Source: an uncultured Clostridia bacterium | GTDB taxonomy: Bacteria; Bacillota; Clostridia; Oscillospirales; Ruminococcaceae | Direction: 5' to 3' | Assembly (NCBI GenBank): GCA_946183095.1 | Contig: CAMHBE010000093.1 | Coordinates: forward strand, 1-7,079 | DNA: 7,079 bases | Part shown: positions 1-6,628 of the stretch, in pieces | Position numbering within the stretch: position 1 is the first letter of the stretch | Layout: each line of letters begins with the position of its first letter | Notes under the pieces: model-generated | Database searches by the model: none | The model's input: the letters and a program-made list of their open reading frames with translations, nothing else | Told to the model about the DNA's origin: nothing | Position numbers and translations under genes: made by a program

Positions 1-336
1 CAGCAGCAGCGTGTGGGCATTGCAAGAGCTTTCGTGGCAAAACCGAACGTCGTGTTCGCGGATGAGCCTACCGGAAACCTCGATACAAAGACCACCGACG
101 ATGTAATGAGGCTCATGGTGAGAATGTGCAGAAAATACAACATCACTATGATAATAGTCACCCATGACCTTGAGATCGCGGGCTACTGCGACAGGATAGT
201 ACATATCATAGACGGCGAGATCACAAAGATAGAGGATAATGTGTCCGTCTATGACCCCGACAGCGACGAAACACCGGGAGAGTCAGGCGCAAAGACCGCC
301 GCCGGTCCCGAAGAAAAAAATGTTCAGAAAGGTTAA
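1..336 (+). CDS. ABC transporter ATP-binding protein, MacB/LolD type (C-terminal part, 5' end outside window)
   Basis: This is the C-terminal 111 residues of an ATPase that powers a MacB/FtsX-type (type VII) ABC system from the cytoplasmic side. The window opens inside the signature motif: the visible QQQRVGIARA normally follows LSGG. Next come Walker B (VVFADEP), the D-loop GNLD and the H-loop IIVTHD, in the usual order and spacing, so the catalytic half seen here looks intact. Walker A is outside the window. An acidic, Gly- and Ala-rich tail of roughly 30 residues follows the last conserved strand (DGEITKIED) and is longer than in most LolD-like ATPases; its role is unknown. The stop lies five bases before the next ATG, which has its own AGAAAGG ribosome binding site inside this gene's end, so the two are almost certainly co-transcribed. 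The family is clear; the substrate cannot be inferred. Confidence 0.93.
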   Translation, partial: QQQRVGIARAFVAKPNVVFADEPTGNLDTKTTDDVMRLMVRMCRKYNITMIIVTHDLEIAGYCDRIVHIIDGEITKIEDNVSVYDPDSDETPGESGAKTAAGPEEKNVQKG

Positions 337-341
337 AAACA

Positions 342-3300
342 ATGAGTATATTAAAGAAACTTACATCCGTACTGCTTATGGCTGCGATCGCGGTATTTGC
401 CTGCATACCGTCGCTCGCACTGTTTGATGACGATGAGACCGAACTTCCCGAACCCGTTCCGGAGCTTTATATGGTGAGCGGTACTGAATTTACCATGAAT
501 TCCGGCTCCAACTCGATAGATCTCGTGAAGCTCGGAACAAAGACCCTCGGCTCATTCTCGAAGATAGACCTGACCATGTCTGCCGGCACGAAGGACATAA
601 CGAGCGATACGGAAAAAAAGACGATAACATCTCTCGACGGCGGCGTTGGTTTCGTGTTCAAAACATCCGCTGCGTGCCCCACCGGTACATACGATTTCGT
701 ACTTTCGGCGGCGGTCTATAACAACCTTGACACCCTAACCGCTACACAGACGTTCAAGATCAAGGTCAACGTAGTGAGCAGGCTCACCGTCACGGGAATG
801 CTCATAGAGTCCGTCGATGTCAGCAAGGATAAGGTGGTGCCCGGCGACAAGTTTGACCTTACCGTGACACTCAGAAACAAGTGCGGCATTGATGTGAAGA
901 ACGCTGAAATGGAAATTACCGACCTCGACAAGACAAAATTCGTTATCGACAAGGGTCTTTCCGTGAGATACGTCGATATCCCGAAGGACAAGACCGGCAG
1001 CGTTACATTCACGCTCATAGCGCAGGACGGCATCGCAAGCGTCAGCGAGTATATCACCGTTGCACTGTCATATACTCTCGACAAGGACCACGCCGAGCTT
1101 GCAAGAAAAGTCACCGCCGTTGCTGTTGTGAACTGCGAACCTAAAAAATCCGAGACCGAAGTAAAGTACAGCTCCCACGCCCTGACAGTTACAAACTATA
1201 CCGTTTCGGGACAGCCCGTTGCCGACGGCACTAAGTTCACCCTTACTCTTGATGTCAAGAACACCGACAAGGAAGATATCAAGCGTGCGCGTGTTTCCGT
1301 CGAAGCGGACGGCACGAAATTCGCTGTTGACAGCGGACTTGCCTACAGAGACCTCGACCTGAAGTCCGGCGCGTCACAGCGCATCACGTTCAACCTCATA
1401 GGCGCTTCGGGCATTGCCAACGTCCGCGAGAACATACCGATAAAGCTGGATTTCGGTTCCGCGTCCGTTACAGAAACTGTGGTAGTCACCTGTGCTCCCG
1501 CAAAGAAAGATACCACCCTCGGCAAGTATGACCTTGCGATGACCGGCTACAGCATCGACGTTCCGGAAGTACGCGAAGGAACGATATTCACTCTCGCGCT
1601 CACTTTCGTGAACTCCGGCAGCAAGGATATCGAAAAAGCCCGCATAACCCTCGGCAGCCTTGACGGCACCAAATTTGCCGCCGACAGCGGACTTTCCTAC
1701 GCCGACATGAGCATAAAGGCAGGCGAGACCAAGACACAGACATTCAGACTTATCGGCTGCAAGGGTATCGCGTCCATAAGAGAAGCTATACCGGTGCAGA
1801 TAGACTACGGCGAAGTTACCTCCACGGTATATGCTACCGTGAAGTGCGTTCCGAAGGCTGACGCGCAGGGTGAGGACGGCAAGAAGGTATTTGCTCCCAA
1901 CATCATCATCAACAGCTACACATTCGGCGGCGATTTCGTCACCGCGGGTCAGAAGTTCCCGCTTCATCTCGATATCGAGAATATGTCCACGGCGGCGGTT
2001 GTCGAGAACCTCACCGTTACCGTAAGCGGCGGCGCGACGGGTACCGACGGCAGCGTAGCGTATTCCCCCGCGAATTCCTCGAACTCCTTCTTCTTTGACA
2101 GGCTCGATACGCACGAGACAAAGAGCATCGACATGGATCTTCTCGCAAAAGCGGATGCAGCCCCCAACAGCTACCCGCTTGAAATCACCTTCTCCTATGA
2201 GTATTCGGTGGGTGATGAACGCTATCAGGCTAACCCTGTAATGTCAAAGCTTTCTATCCCGCTCCGTCAGGAAGACAGGCTTGTTATAAACGAACCCGAG
2301 ATACCGAACTGGGGCATAAGTGTCGGCGAGATGTGCCAGATAAATGTAAGCCTTGTAAACAAGGGCAAGAGCGATGTTTACAACGTCAGCGCCACAGTCA
2401 CCGGCGAGGGCATCGGCAGTATGTTCATGGTGGAGACTCCCACTTACTACATAGGCAACATCAAGAGCGGCAGTGAAGAATACTACGACGCGAAGATAAC
2501 TCCGCTCATGGAAGGTGAAGTGAGCGGTGAGATCGTATTCACCTACGAAGATGCGAACAACGAGTCAAAGGAGAACCGCATACCCTTCACACTTACAGCG
2601 CAGCAGATGATGTTCGACCCCGGTATGATGGACGGGATGGACATGGGAATGGAAGAGATGCCCGCGGATGAGGGCGGTATGCCGTGGTGGGTATGGCTCA
2701 TCATCGGCGGCGGTGCCTGCATCGTAGTTATAATAGTTATTGTCGTGATCGTTAAAGCCAACAAGAAGAAGAAAGCGGAGTGGGCGACGATGAAGATCTA
2801 TGATATGATAATAATGTGCCTTCGCAACCTGTGGAGGCGAAAGGGCAGGACCATGCTCACCATTGTCGGCGTTGTCATAGGCTCATGCGCGGTCATAGTC
2901 ATGATATCGCTGGGTCTGGGCATGAGCGCCGCCATGGATAATATGCTCCAGTCGTGGGGCGACCTCACGGCGGTGACGATATTTAACAGCAACCGCGGAG
3001 GCATGGTGAGCGGCAGCGGCTCATCATCGAATCAGCAGGAGAAACCGAAGCTCAACGATGATGCGCTTGCATTGCTCGGCAGCATCGAGCACGTTTCCTA
3101 CTCGATACCGAAAATGGAGCTCGACAGCAGCATGGTAACGATAGCTGCGGGAAGAAATGACCGTTACAGGATATCGTGGGGACAGGTGATCGGCGTTGAT
3201 CTGTCACTTCTCACGAAAATGGGCTACACCGTTGAGCAGGGCGAGCTTCCCGATGAGCACAGCTATGGTACATCTCTTGTTATGGGTACGGAAGTGGCGT

Positions 3301-4190
3301 ACCAGTTCCAGGATACCAAAAAGCACGGAAACGCGGCTATCGCGATAAAGCAGCAGCTTGCGGACGGCAGTTACACAAAACCGTTCATCGAACCGGTTGG
3401 CGAAACTATAAAGTTCGGCGTGAACAATACCAAGAAGCCGAACGACGAAGGCGGCTATCAGTACGGCGGCAGGGGCTATGAGTTCAAGCTGACGAGCACG
3501 GCGGTGCTCGCACAGGATCCTCAGTGGGAAACGCCGTATTCCATGTTCATAGATATAAAAGTGGCTAAAGAGATAATCGCGGCGTACAACAAGCTCAACG
3601 GCGTGAAAAAAGCAAGCGATCCCGAATACACACAGATAAAGCTCATAGTTGACGACATCAAGAATGTTGACGCAGTGCAGAAGGCTGTTGAGGAACTCGG
3701 CTTCAGCGCATCGAGCATGGCGCAGGTGCGCAACGAGATGCAGGGAAGTCTCGGAGTTATACAGATGGTGCTCGGCGGACTTGCGGCGATAAGCCTTCTC
3801 GTTGCGGCTATCAGTATCACCAACACGATGATAATGTCGATATACGAGCGCACCCGTGAAATAGGCATCATGAAGGTGCTCGGCTGCTTTACTGGCAACA
3901 TCCGCATGATGTTCCTCATGGAAGCGGGTTTTATCGGACTTCTCGGCGGCATCATCGGAACGATCATAAGCTACACTATCTCGATCATCATGAACAGCGT
4001 GGGCGGTTCGGGATTGTCCGAGATGTTCGGCATCTACACAGGCGGCGAAGGCGGTCAGATATCCATTATCCCAATCTGGCTCGTTCTCCTCGCGCTCGCT
4101 TTCTCGACCCTCATAGGTCTTATCTCCGGCTACTACCCCGCTAACCGGGCAGTCAAGATAAGCGCCTTAGAGGCGATCAAGAATGAGTAA
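342..4190 (+). CDS. Fusion of an extracellular Ig-like (CARDB/NEW3-like) repeat protein with a MacB/FtsX-type ABC permease
   Basis: One open frame of 1282 residues carries two proteins' worth of domains. Residues 1-26 are a signal peptide (KK, hydrophobic core, SLA before LF; C21 is only a weak lipobox). Residues 30-146 are a beta-rich segment, 147-504 hold three related units of about 118 residues, and 519-643 and 645-754 are two further CARDB-like folds. A Met-rich acidic linker (755-780) leads to a membrane helix (782-804) and a KKKK stop-transfer. From M817 the sequence is a full 466-residue permease: N-terminal cytoplasmic segment with RRKGR, TM1 (about 838-860), an extracellular MacB_PCD-like domain, TM2 (1141-1160), the loop ERTREIGIMKVLG, TM3 (1193-1213) and TM4 (1244-1262), ending ANRAVKISALEAI. 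The start ATG has AGAAAGG nine bases upstream. Topology is consistent across the join. It may be one fused protein or, through the internal start at 2790, also a separate permease. It presumably works with the upstream ATPase; the substrate is unknown. Confidence 0.85.
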   Translation: MSILKKLTSVLLMAAIAVFACIPSLALFDDDETELPEPVPELYMVSGTEFTMNSGSNSIDLVKLGTKTLGSFSKIDLTMSAGTKDITSDTEKKTITSLDGGVGFVFKTSAACPTGTYDFVLSAAVYNNLDTLTATQTFKIKVNVVSRLTVTGMLIESVDVSKDKVVPGDKFDLTVTLRNKCGIDVKNAEMEITDLDKTKFVIDKGLSVRYVDIPKDKTGSVTFTLIAQDGIASVSEYITVALSYTLDKDHAELARKVTAVAVVNCEPKKSETEVKYSSHALTVTNYTVSGQPVADGTKFTLTLDVKNTDKEDIKRARVSVEADGTKFAVDSGLAYRDLDLKSGASQRITFNLIGASGIANVRENIPIKLDFGSASVTETVVVTCAPAKKDTTLGKYDLAMTGYSIDVPEVREGTIFTLALTFVNSGSKDIEKARITLGSLDGTKFAADSGLSYADMSIKAGETKTQTFRLIGCKGIASIREAIPVQIDYGEVTSTVYATVKCVPKADAQGEDGKKVFAPNIIINSYTFGGDFVTAGQKFPLHLDIENMSTAAVVENLTVTVSGGATGTDGSVAYSPANSSNSFFFDRLDTHETKSIDMDLLAKADAAPNSYPLEITFSYEYSVGDERYQANPVMSKLSIPLRQEDRLVINEPEIPNWGISVGEMCQINVSLVNKGKSDVYNVSATVTGEGIGSMFMVETPTYYIGNIKSGSEEYYDAKITPLMEGEVSGEIVFTYEDANNESKENRIPFTLTAQQMMFDPGMMDGMDMGMEEMPADEGGMPWWVWLIIGGGACIVVIIVIVVIVKANKKKKAEWATMKIYDMIIMCLRNLWRRKGRTMLTIVGVVIGSCAVIVMISLGLGMSAAMDNMLQSWGDLTAVTIFNSNRGGMVSGSGSSSNQQEKPKLNDDALALLGSIEHVSYSIPKMELDSSMVTIAAGRNDRYRISWGQVIGVDLSLLTKMGYTVEQGELPDEHSYGTSLVMGTEVAYQFQDTKKHGNAAIAIKQQLADGSYTKPFIEPVGETIKFGVNNTKKPNDEGGYQYGGRGYEFKLTSTAVLAQDPQWETPYSMFIDIKVAKEIIAAYNKLNGVKKASDPEYTQIKLIVDDIKNVDAVQKAVEELGFSASSMAQVRNEMQGSLGVIQMVLGGLAAISLLVAAISITNTMIMSIYERTREIGIMKVLGCFTGNIRMMFLMEAGFIGLLGGIIGTIISYTISIIMNSVGGSGLSEMFGIYTGGEGGQISIIPIWLVLLALAFSTLIGLISGYYPANRAVKISALEAIKNE
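780..1850 (+). repeat. Three tandem CARDB-like protein repeats of about 118 residues
   Basis: Units begin near 780, 1167 and 1527 (residues 147, 276 and 396). Each contains a TKF..D.GL motif, then a stretch ending GIA..(R/S)E.I, and each ends with a cysteine followed by x-P (C265, C384, C502; spacing 119 and 118). Units 2 and 3 are closest and share the 12-base identity gacagcggactt. The DNA has otherwise diverged, so these are old protein-level duplications rather than recent DNA repeats. Two further folds (residues 519-754) are more distant. Confidence 0.8.
2777..2792 (+). promoter_or_regulatory. Internal ribosome binding site and ATG at the adaptor-permease join
   Basis: GGAG at 2777-2780 lies nine bases before ATG 2790-2792, which is in frame and starts the canonical permease sequence MKIYDMI. 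The codon at 2781-2783 is TGG; a single G-to-A change would give TGA and leave two adjacent genes with a six-base gap. The signal can therefore serve a separate permease of 466 residues, or be a relic of an ancestral two-gene arrangement. Whether it is used cannot be seen from the sequence. Confidence 0.6.
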
Positions 4191-4253
4191 GTATCAGCTC
4201 TCAGAAAGGCAGGGGAGATCACGCTGCATCGGTACAGATATGATCCTATTCTC

Positions 4254-4288
4254 GTACTTTCCTTCCGCAGACGGCGGGGGGAAAGTAC
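4254..4288 (+). other. Long stem-loop in the 3' untranslated region of the ABC operon
   Basis: The arms at 4254-4268 (gtactttccttccgc) and 4274-4288 (gcggggggaaagtac) pair over 15 positions, with two adjacent G-U wobbles, around a five-base loop. No T-run follows, so it is not a classical terminator. It lies 64 bases after the permease stop and 21 bases before the real terminator, so it is probably the 3'-end structure of the ABC transcript, possibly an RNA-stabilising element. Confidence 0.6.
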
Positions 4289-4309
4289 ATAAATATCTTT
4301 ATCTGCAAT

Positions 4310-4343
4310 GTCAGCCCTGCGTATATGCGGCTGACGTTTTTTT
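4310..4343 (+). terminator. Rho-independent terminator of the ABC transporter operon
   Basis: GTCAGCC (4310-4316) pairs perfectly with GGCTGAC (4329-4335) around a 12-base loop, followed by G and seven T residues (4337-4343). It ends eight bases before the -35 box of the next promoter, so it insulates the ABC operon from the CorC operon. Confidence 0.9.
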
Positions 4344-4350
4344 CATTCTC

Positions 4351-4379
4351 TTGACTTGATGTATCTGTTGTGGTATAAT
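4351..4379 (+). promoter_or_regulatory. Strong sigma-A promoter with extended -10, driving the corC-like operon
   Basis: The -35 box TTGACT (4351-4356, one mismatch to TTGACA) and the perfect -10 box TATAAT (4374-4379) are separated by 17 bases. A TG at 4371-4372 gives the extended -10 form TGnTATAAT. Transcription should start near 4386, giving a leader of about 230 nt before the start codon at 4617. This close fit suggests high constitutive initiation, with any control resting in the leader. Confidence 0.88.
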
Positions 4380-4385
4380 GTTATG

Positions 4386-4616
4386 AGTAAATAAAACTTA
4401 CGATAGGAGCAGAACGTTATAGTTCCTCTCTCTCGGTGCAGCGCCCGGCTGCCGCAAGCCAGCTATTGACCGCTTGTTAAACGCGCATCGTGCGCGCCTT
4501 TGGCGGTCAAGGCACTGCATCGTGCAGTGGAGCGCGCAGCTCCGGTCCCGGCCGGAAAGCCGGCGCGAACGCGCAGTACCACCTGTTCAGGGAGAGCACT
4601 ACCTTGGAGACAGATC
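4386..4616 (+). promoter_or_regulatory. Long, highly structured 5' leader of the corC-like operon (candidate regulatory RNA, class not recognised)
   Basis: Between the predicted transcription start and the ATG lie consecutive predicted hairpins: 4406-4429 (GAAC/GTTC with flanking GAG/CTC); 4447-4463 (around GGCT/AGCC); an 8-bp stem TTGACCGC/GCGGTCAA at 4466-4473 and 4503-4510 enclosing a 6-bp hairpin at 4482-4496; a perfect 7-bp hairpin at 4513-4529; GGAGC/GCTCC at 4529-4543; CCGGC/GCCGG at 4548-4563; and GCGC/GCGC at 4563-4574. The ribosome binding site GGAG (4606-4609) follows seven bases before the ATG. The region is GC-rich compared with its flanks. A metal-sensing or other cis-regulatory RNA is an inference from the Mg2+-transport-like gene it precedes. 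I could not match it to the M-box, yybP-ykoY or NiCo consensus from memory. A dispersed palindromic repeat is an equally good explanation. Confidence 0.55.
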
Positions 4617-5909
4617 ATGGTCATACGCACACTTGTTATACTTATAATACTTGTTATCATGTCGGCATTTTTCTCGGCTGCGGAGACTGCATTCACGAGC
4701 GCCAACAGGATACGCCTGAAAAGCAGGGCAGAGGGCGGGTCTGTGAAGGCGCAGCGTGCTCTCGCGATACTCGAACGATACGACAAGACGCTCACGACCA
4801 TACTCATCGGCAACAACATCGTCAATATAATCACATCGTCGCTGGCGACCGTCATGTTCATCTCGCTGATAGGCGACAACGGCACTCTTGTTTCGACAAT
4901 AACCGTGACGTTCGTTGTGCTCATATTCGGTGAGATACTGCCGAAAACACTGTCGAAGCTGTACGCGGAGGATTTCGCCTGCGCGGTGAGCGGGATAATG
5001 CGTGTGCTGATGATACTGCTCACTCCGCTCTCCGCTGTTTTTATCCTGCTGCAAAAGCTCGTCACAAGATTGTTCGGCGGAAAAAAAGGTCAGGTCAGCA
5101 TGACCGAGCAGGAGCTGCTGCAAATGATAGACGAGATAGAAGATGAGGGCGTTCTCGAAGAACAGGAGAGTGACCTCGTAAGAAGCGCGCTCGAATTCGA
5201 TGAAACGCTCGTTTCCGCTGTCATCACTCCGCGCGTGAATGTCGCCGCCGCGGAAGTCAATATCGGAGTTGATGAAATGCGGGAACTCTTCCTGACCGAG
5301 GGGTATTCCCGCATACCGCTCTACGAAAAGACCGTTGACCATATCGTCGGTATCGTCAAGCACAAAGACTTTTTTGAGCACCTTGTTTCGGGTGAGAATT
5401 TCTACGTCCGTGATCTTATGCAGGAAACTATGTTTGTTCCAGGACTTATGAAAATTTCCGATGTCCTGCGGAAAATGCAGAAAAGCAAGATGCACCTCGC
5501 CGTTGTCGTCGATCAGTACGGCGGTACCGAGGGTATCGTCACTATCGAGGATATCATGGAGGAGCTTGTCGGCGAGATATGGGACGAGAATGACGAGATA
5601 ACCGCACCCGTCCGCTTTGTCGGCGAGAATGTTTTTGAAACGAGCGGTGAGGTATCACAGAGCGATTTCAACAGATATTTTGAGGATCGTTTCGAGATAG
5701 ATTCCGACAGCAATACTGTCGGCGGCTGGATATATGAGCTGTTCGGCAGGATACCGAAAGCCGGCGAGAGCATCACCACCGATGATTTCCGCATAACCGT
5801 GGAAAGTCTCGATGAACTGCGCGTCGGAAAGCTGCGGTTCGAGATAATTGCAAAAGACGAGGAGAACGGCGACGCTCCCGCAAAGAATGACAAGGACGGC
5901 GTGAAATGA
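4617..5909 (+). CDS. CNNM/CorC (HlyC/TlyC) family protein, putative Mg2+ and divalent cation transporter
   Basis: This 430-residue integral membrane protein has the standard bacterial CNNM layout. The N-terminal CNNM (DUF21) domain (about 1-150) carries SAAETAFTSAN (20-30), IGNN (64-67) and GEILPK (105-110), regions that hold ion-site residues in CorB/CorC. A CBS pair follows (about 200-255, with ITPRVNV and YSRIPLYE; about 262-325, with VVVDQYGGTEGIVTIED), and then a CorC_HlyC domain (332-412). Family members bind Mg-ATP in the CBS pair and are linked to Mg2+ export or resistance; the older name hemolysin is misleading. The ATG at 4617 is chosen because GGAG sits seven bases upstream and the membrane domain starts at once. 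The frame extends back to a TTG at 4500, but those 39 residues come from the hairpin-rich leader and are not family sequence. It is transcribed from the promoter at 4351 and coupled to the next gene by an ATGA overlap. Confidence 0.93.
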   Translation: MVIRTLVILIILVIMSAFFSAAETAFTSANRIRLKSRAEGGSVKAQRALAILERYDKTLTTILIGNNIVNIITSSLATVMFISLIGDNGTLVSTITVTFVVLIFGEILPKTLSKLYAEDFACAVSGIMRVLMILLTPLSAVFILLQKLVTRLFGGKKGQVSMTEQELLQMIDEIEDEGVLEEQESDLVRSALEFDETLVSAVITPRVNVAAAEVNIGVDEMRELFLTEGYSRIPLYEKTVDHIVGIVKHKDFFEHLVSGENFYVRDLMQETMFVPGLMKISDVLRKMQKSKMHLAVVVDQYGGTEGIVTIEDIMEELVGEIWDENDEITAPVRFVGENVFETSGEVSQSDFNRYFEDRFEIDSDSNTVGGWIYELFGRIPKAGESITTDDFRITVESLDELRVGKLRFEIIAKDEENGDAPAKNDKDGVK

Positions 5910-6487
5910 CCTTTTATATCGTTGTGACAGTCGTTTCGGCTGTTGCGTTCGTGACCGATATGGTGCTGCGGTATATGGAGAAGATACGCTCTTTCGGCAT
6001 GGAAGAGCACCTGCACAACATCAAAGGCAGAACGATACCCATAGAGGACTTCATACCGTACAACCTCACCATGCTCACGGTCTTTCTTATGGCATTCGGC
6101 GCGTTCGGCATATTCATGAAAGCGCTGAACATACACCCGTTCGTGAGTTTTCCGCTCTCGCTGGCATTCGGCTGTGCGGTGAACTTCACGGTAATGCACT
6201 TCATCAAGCCGTTTTTCGAGAGCATCTCCGGTGACGCGCTCGGCAAAGATACCGACCTGAGCGGTTATGAGGCTGTCTGTGTGCAGCGCATCGGCGGTGA
6301 CGATTACGGCAGGATAGAGCTCGTTTATCACGATAAGAAGTATCGGTTCGACGCGATATCCGAAAATGAGACGGATATCGGGAAAGGCGAAACCGTTTAT
6401 GTGCTGTACCGTGAGGAGGGTGTCTGCGTTGTCGAAAAACAAAGCGAGGTGCTCGACATCATAAACGAGGACAGCGGAAACGCGTAA
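5906..6487 (+). CDS. NfeD-like small membrane protein with C-terminal OB-fold
   Basis: This 193-residue protein has hydrophobic segments at about 2-20, 53-70 and 78-100, then a soluble beta-rich tail at 118-178 (GYEAVCVQ, GRIELVY, GETVYVLY, EGVCVVEK) that fits the OB-fold end of NfeD/YqiJ (DUF1449) proteins. Those proteins are thought to act with membrane proteases or SPFH/flotillin scaffolds, but no such partner gene is visible here. The start codon overlaps the corC stop as ATGA, with AAGGA (5892-5896) nine bases upstream, so it is translationally coupled to the cation transporter. This suggests that the two membrane proteins work together or are needed in similar amounts. The family call rests on topology and the OB-like tail pattern, not on a catalytic motif. 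Function is unknown. Confidence 0.7.
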   Translation: MTFYIVVTVVSAVAFVTDMVLRYMEKIRSFGMEEHLHNIKGRTIPIEDFIPYNLTMLTVFLMAFGAFGIFMKALNIHPFVSFPLSLAFGCAVNFTVMHFIKPFFESISGDALGKDTDLSGYEAVCVQRIGGDDYGRIELVYHDKKYRFDAISENETDIGKGETVYVLYREEGVCVVEKQSEVLDIINEDSGNA

Positions 6488-6501
6488 ACTTTGCGGCTCA
6501 T

Positions 6502-6539
6502 GCGGCTCATCGGGAAGATGATGCGCGGGCTGCTTTTTT
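6502..6539 (+). terminator. Probable rho-independent terminator of the corC-like operon
   Basis: GCGGCTC (6502-6508) pairs with GGGCTGC plus its preceding base (6527-6533) using two G-U wobbles, with an inner ATC/GAT pairing and an asymmetric bulge, and is followed by six T residues (6534-6539). The stem is imperfect, but the position, 15 bases after the stop of the second gene, supports it. The upper arm is part of a near-perfect direct repeat of tgcggctca (6492-6500 and 6501-6509), so the hairpin can form with either copy. Confidence 0.6.
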
Positions 6540-6564
6540 ATCACCCAATTATTACCATGATTTT

Positions 6565-6579
6565 CGGGGAATATCCCCG
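6565..6579 (+). other. Small perfect hairpin upstream of sigG
   Basis: CGGGGA (6565-6570) and TCCCCG (6574-6579) form a 6-bp inverted repeat around ATA, 49 bases before the sigG start codon and with no T-run after it. It could be an operator-like or leader structure. I could not find a convincing sigma-F or sigma-G promoter in the spacer 6540-6615. Confidence 0.4.
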
Positions 6580-6628
6580 CCCGTACAGTCAATACTTTTC
6601 TTGCAAGTAAATCTCGGAGGCGCTGGAT

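Noticed and set aside
1374..2114. Minus-strand frame of 246 codons inside the Ig-repeat region
   Set aside because: It is a shadow of the well-supported + strand gene with no recognisable domain and no promoter or ribosome binding site.
4572..4583. T-box-like GGTGGTACTGCG on the minus strand
   Set aside because: There is no terminator T-run, no specifier-stem hallmarks and no minus-strand gene downstream, so the short match is taken as chance.
4500..4616. TTG start giving a CorC-like protein 39 residues longer
   Set aside because: The extension is translated from the hairpin-rich leader, has no family similarity that I can see, and lacks a good ribosome binding site. The ATG at 4617 has GGAG seven bases upstream and begins the membrane domain.
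4386..4616. M-box (Mg2+), yybP-ykoY (Mn2+) or NiCo riboswitch
   Set aside because: The conserved strings I know for these classes are absent (for example AGGTGAGGCTCCT and the AGTGCTAAAAC region for the M-box, GGGGAGTAG for yybP-ykoY). The leader is left as unclassified.
4585..4640. A functional tRNA gene
   Set aside because: Only the D-arm to anticodon 5' strand resembles tRNA; the other half is the start of the corC-like coding sequence, and no cloverleaf can be drawn.
6540..6615. Sigma-F or sigma-G promoter for sigG
   Set aside because: GGGAATATC (6567-6575) partly fits a sigma-F -10 element, but no matching -35 element lies at the right distance, and the bases are part of a perfect hairpin.
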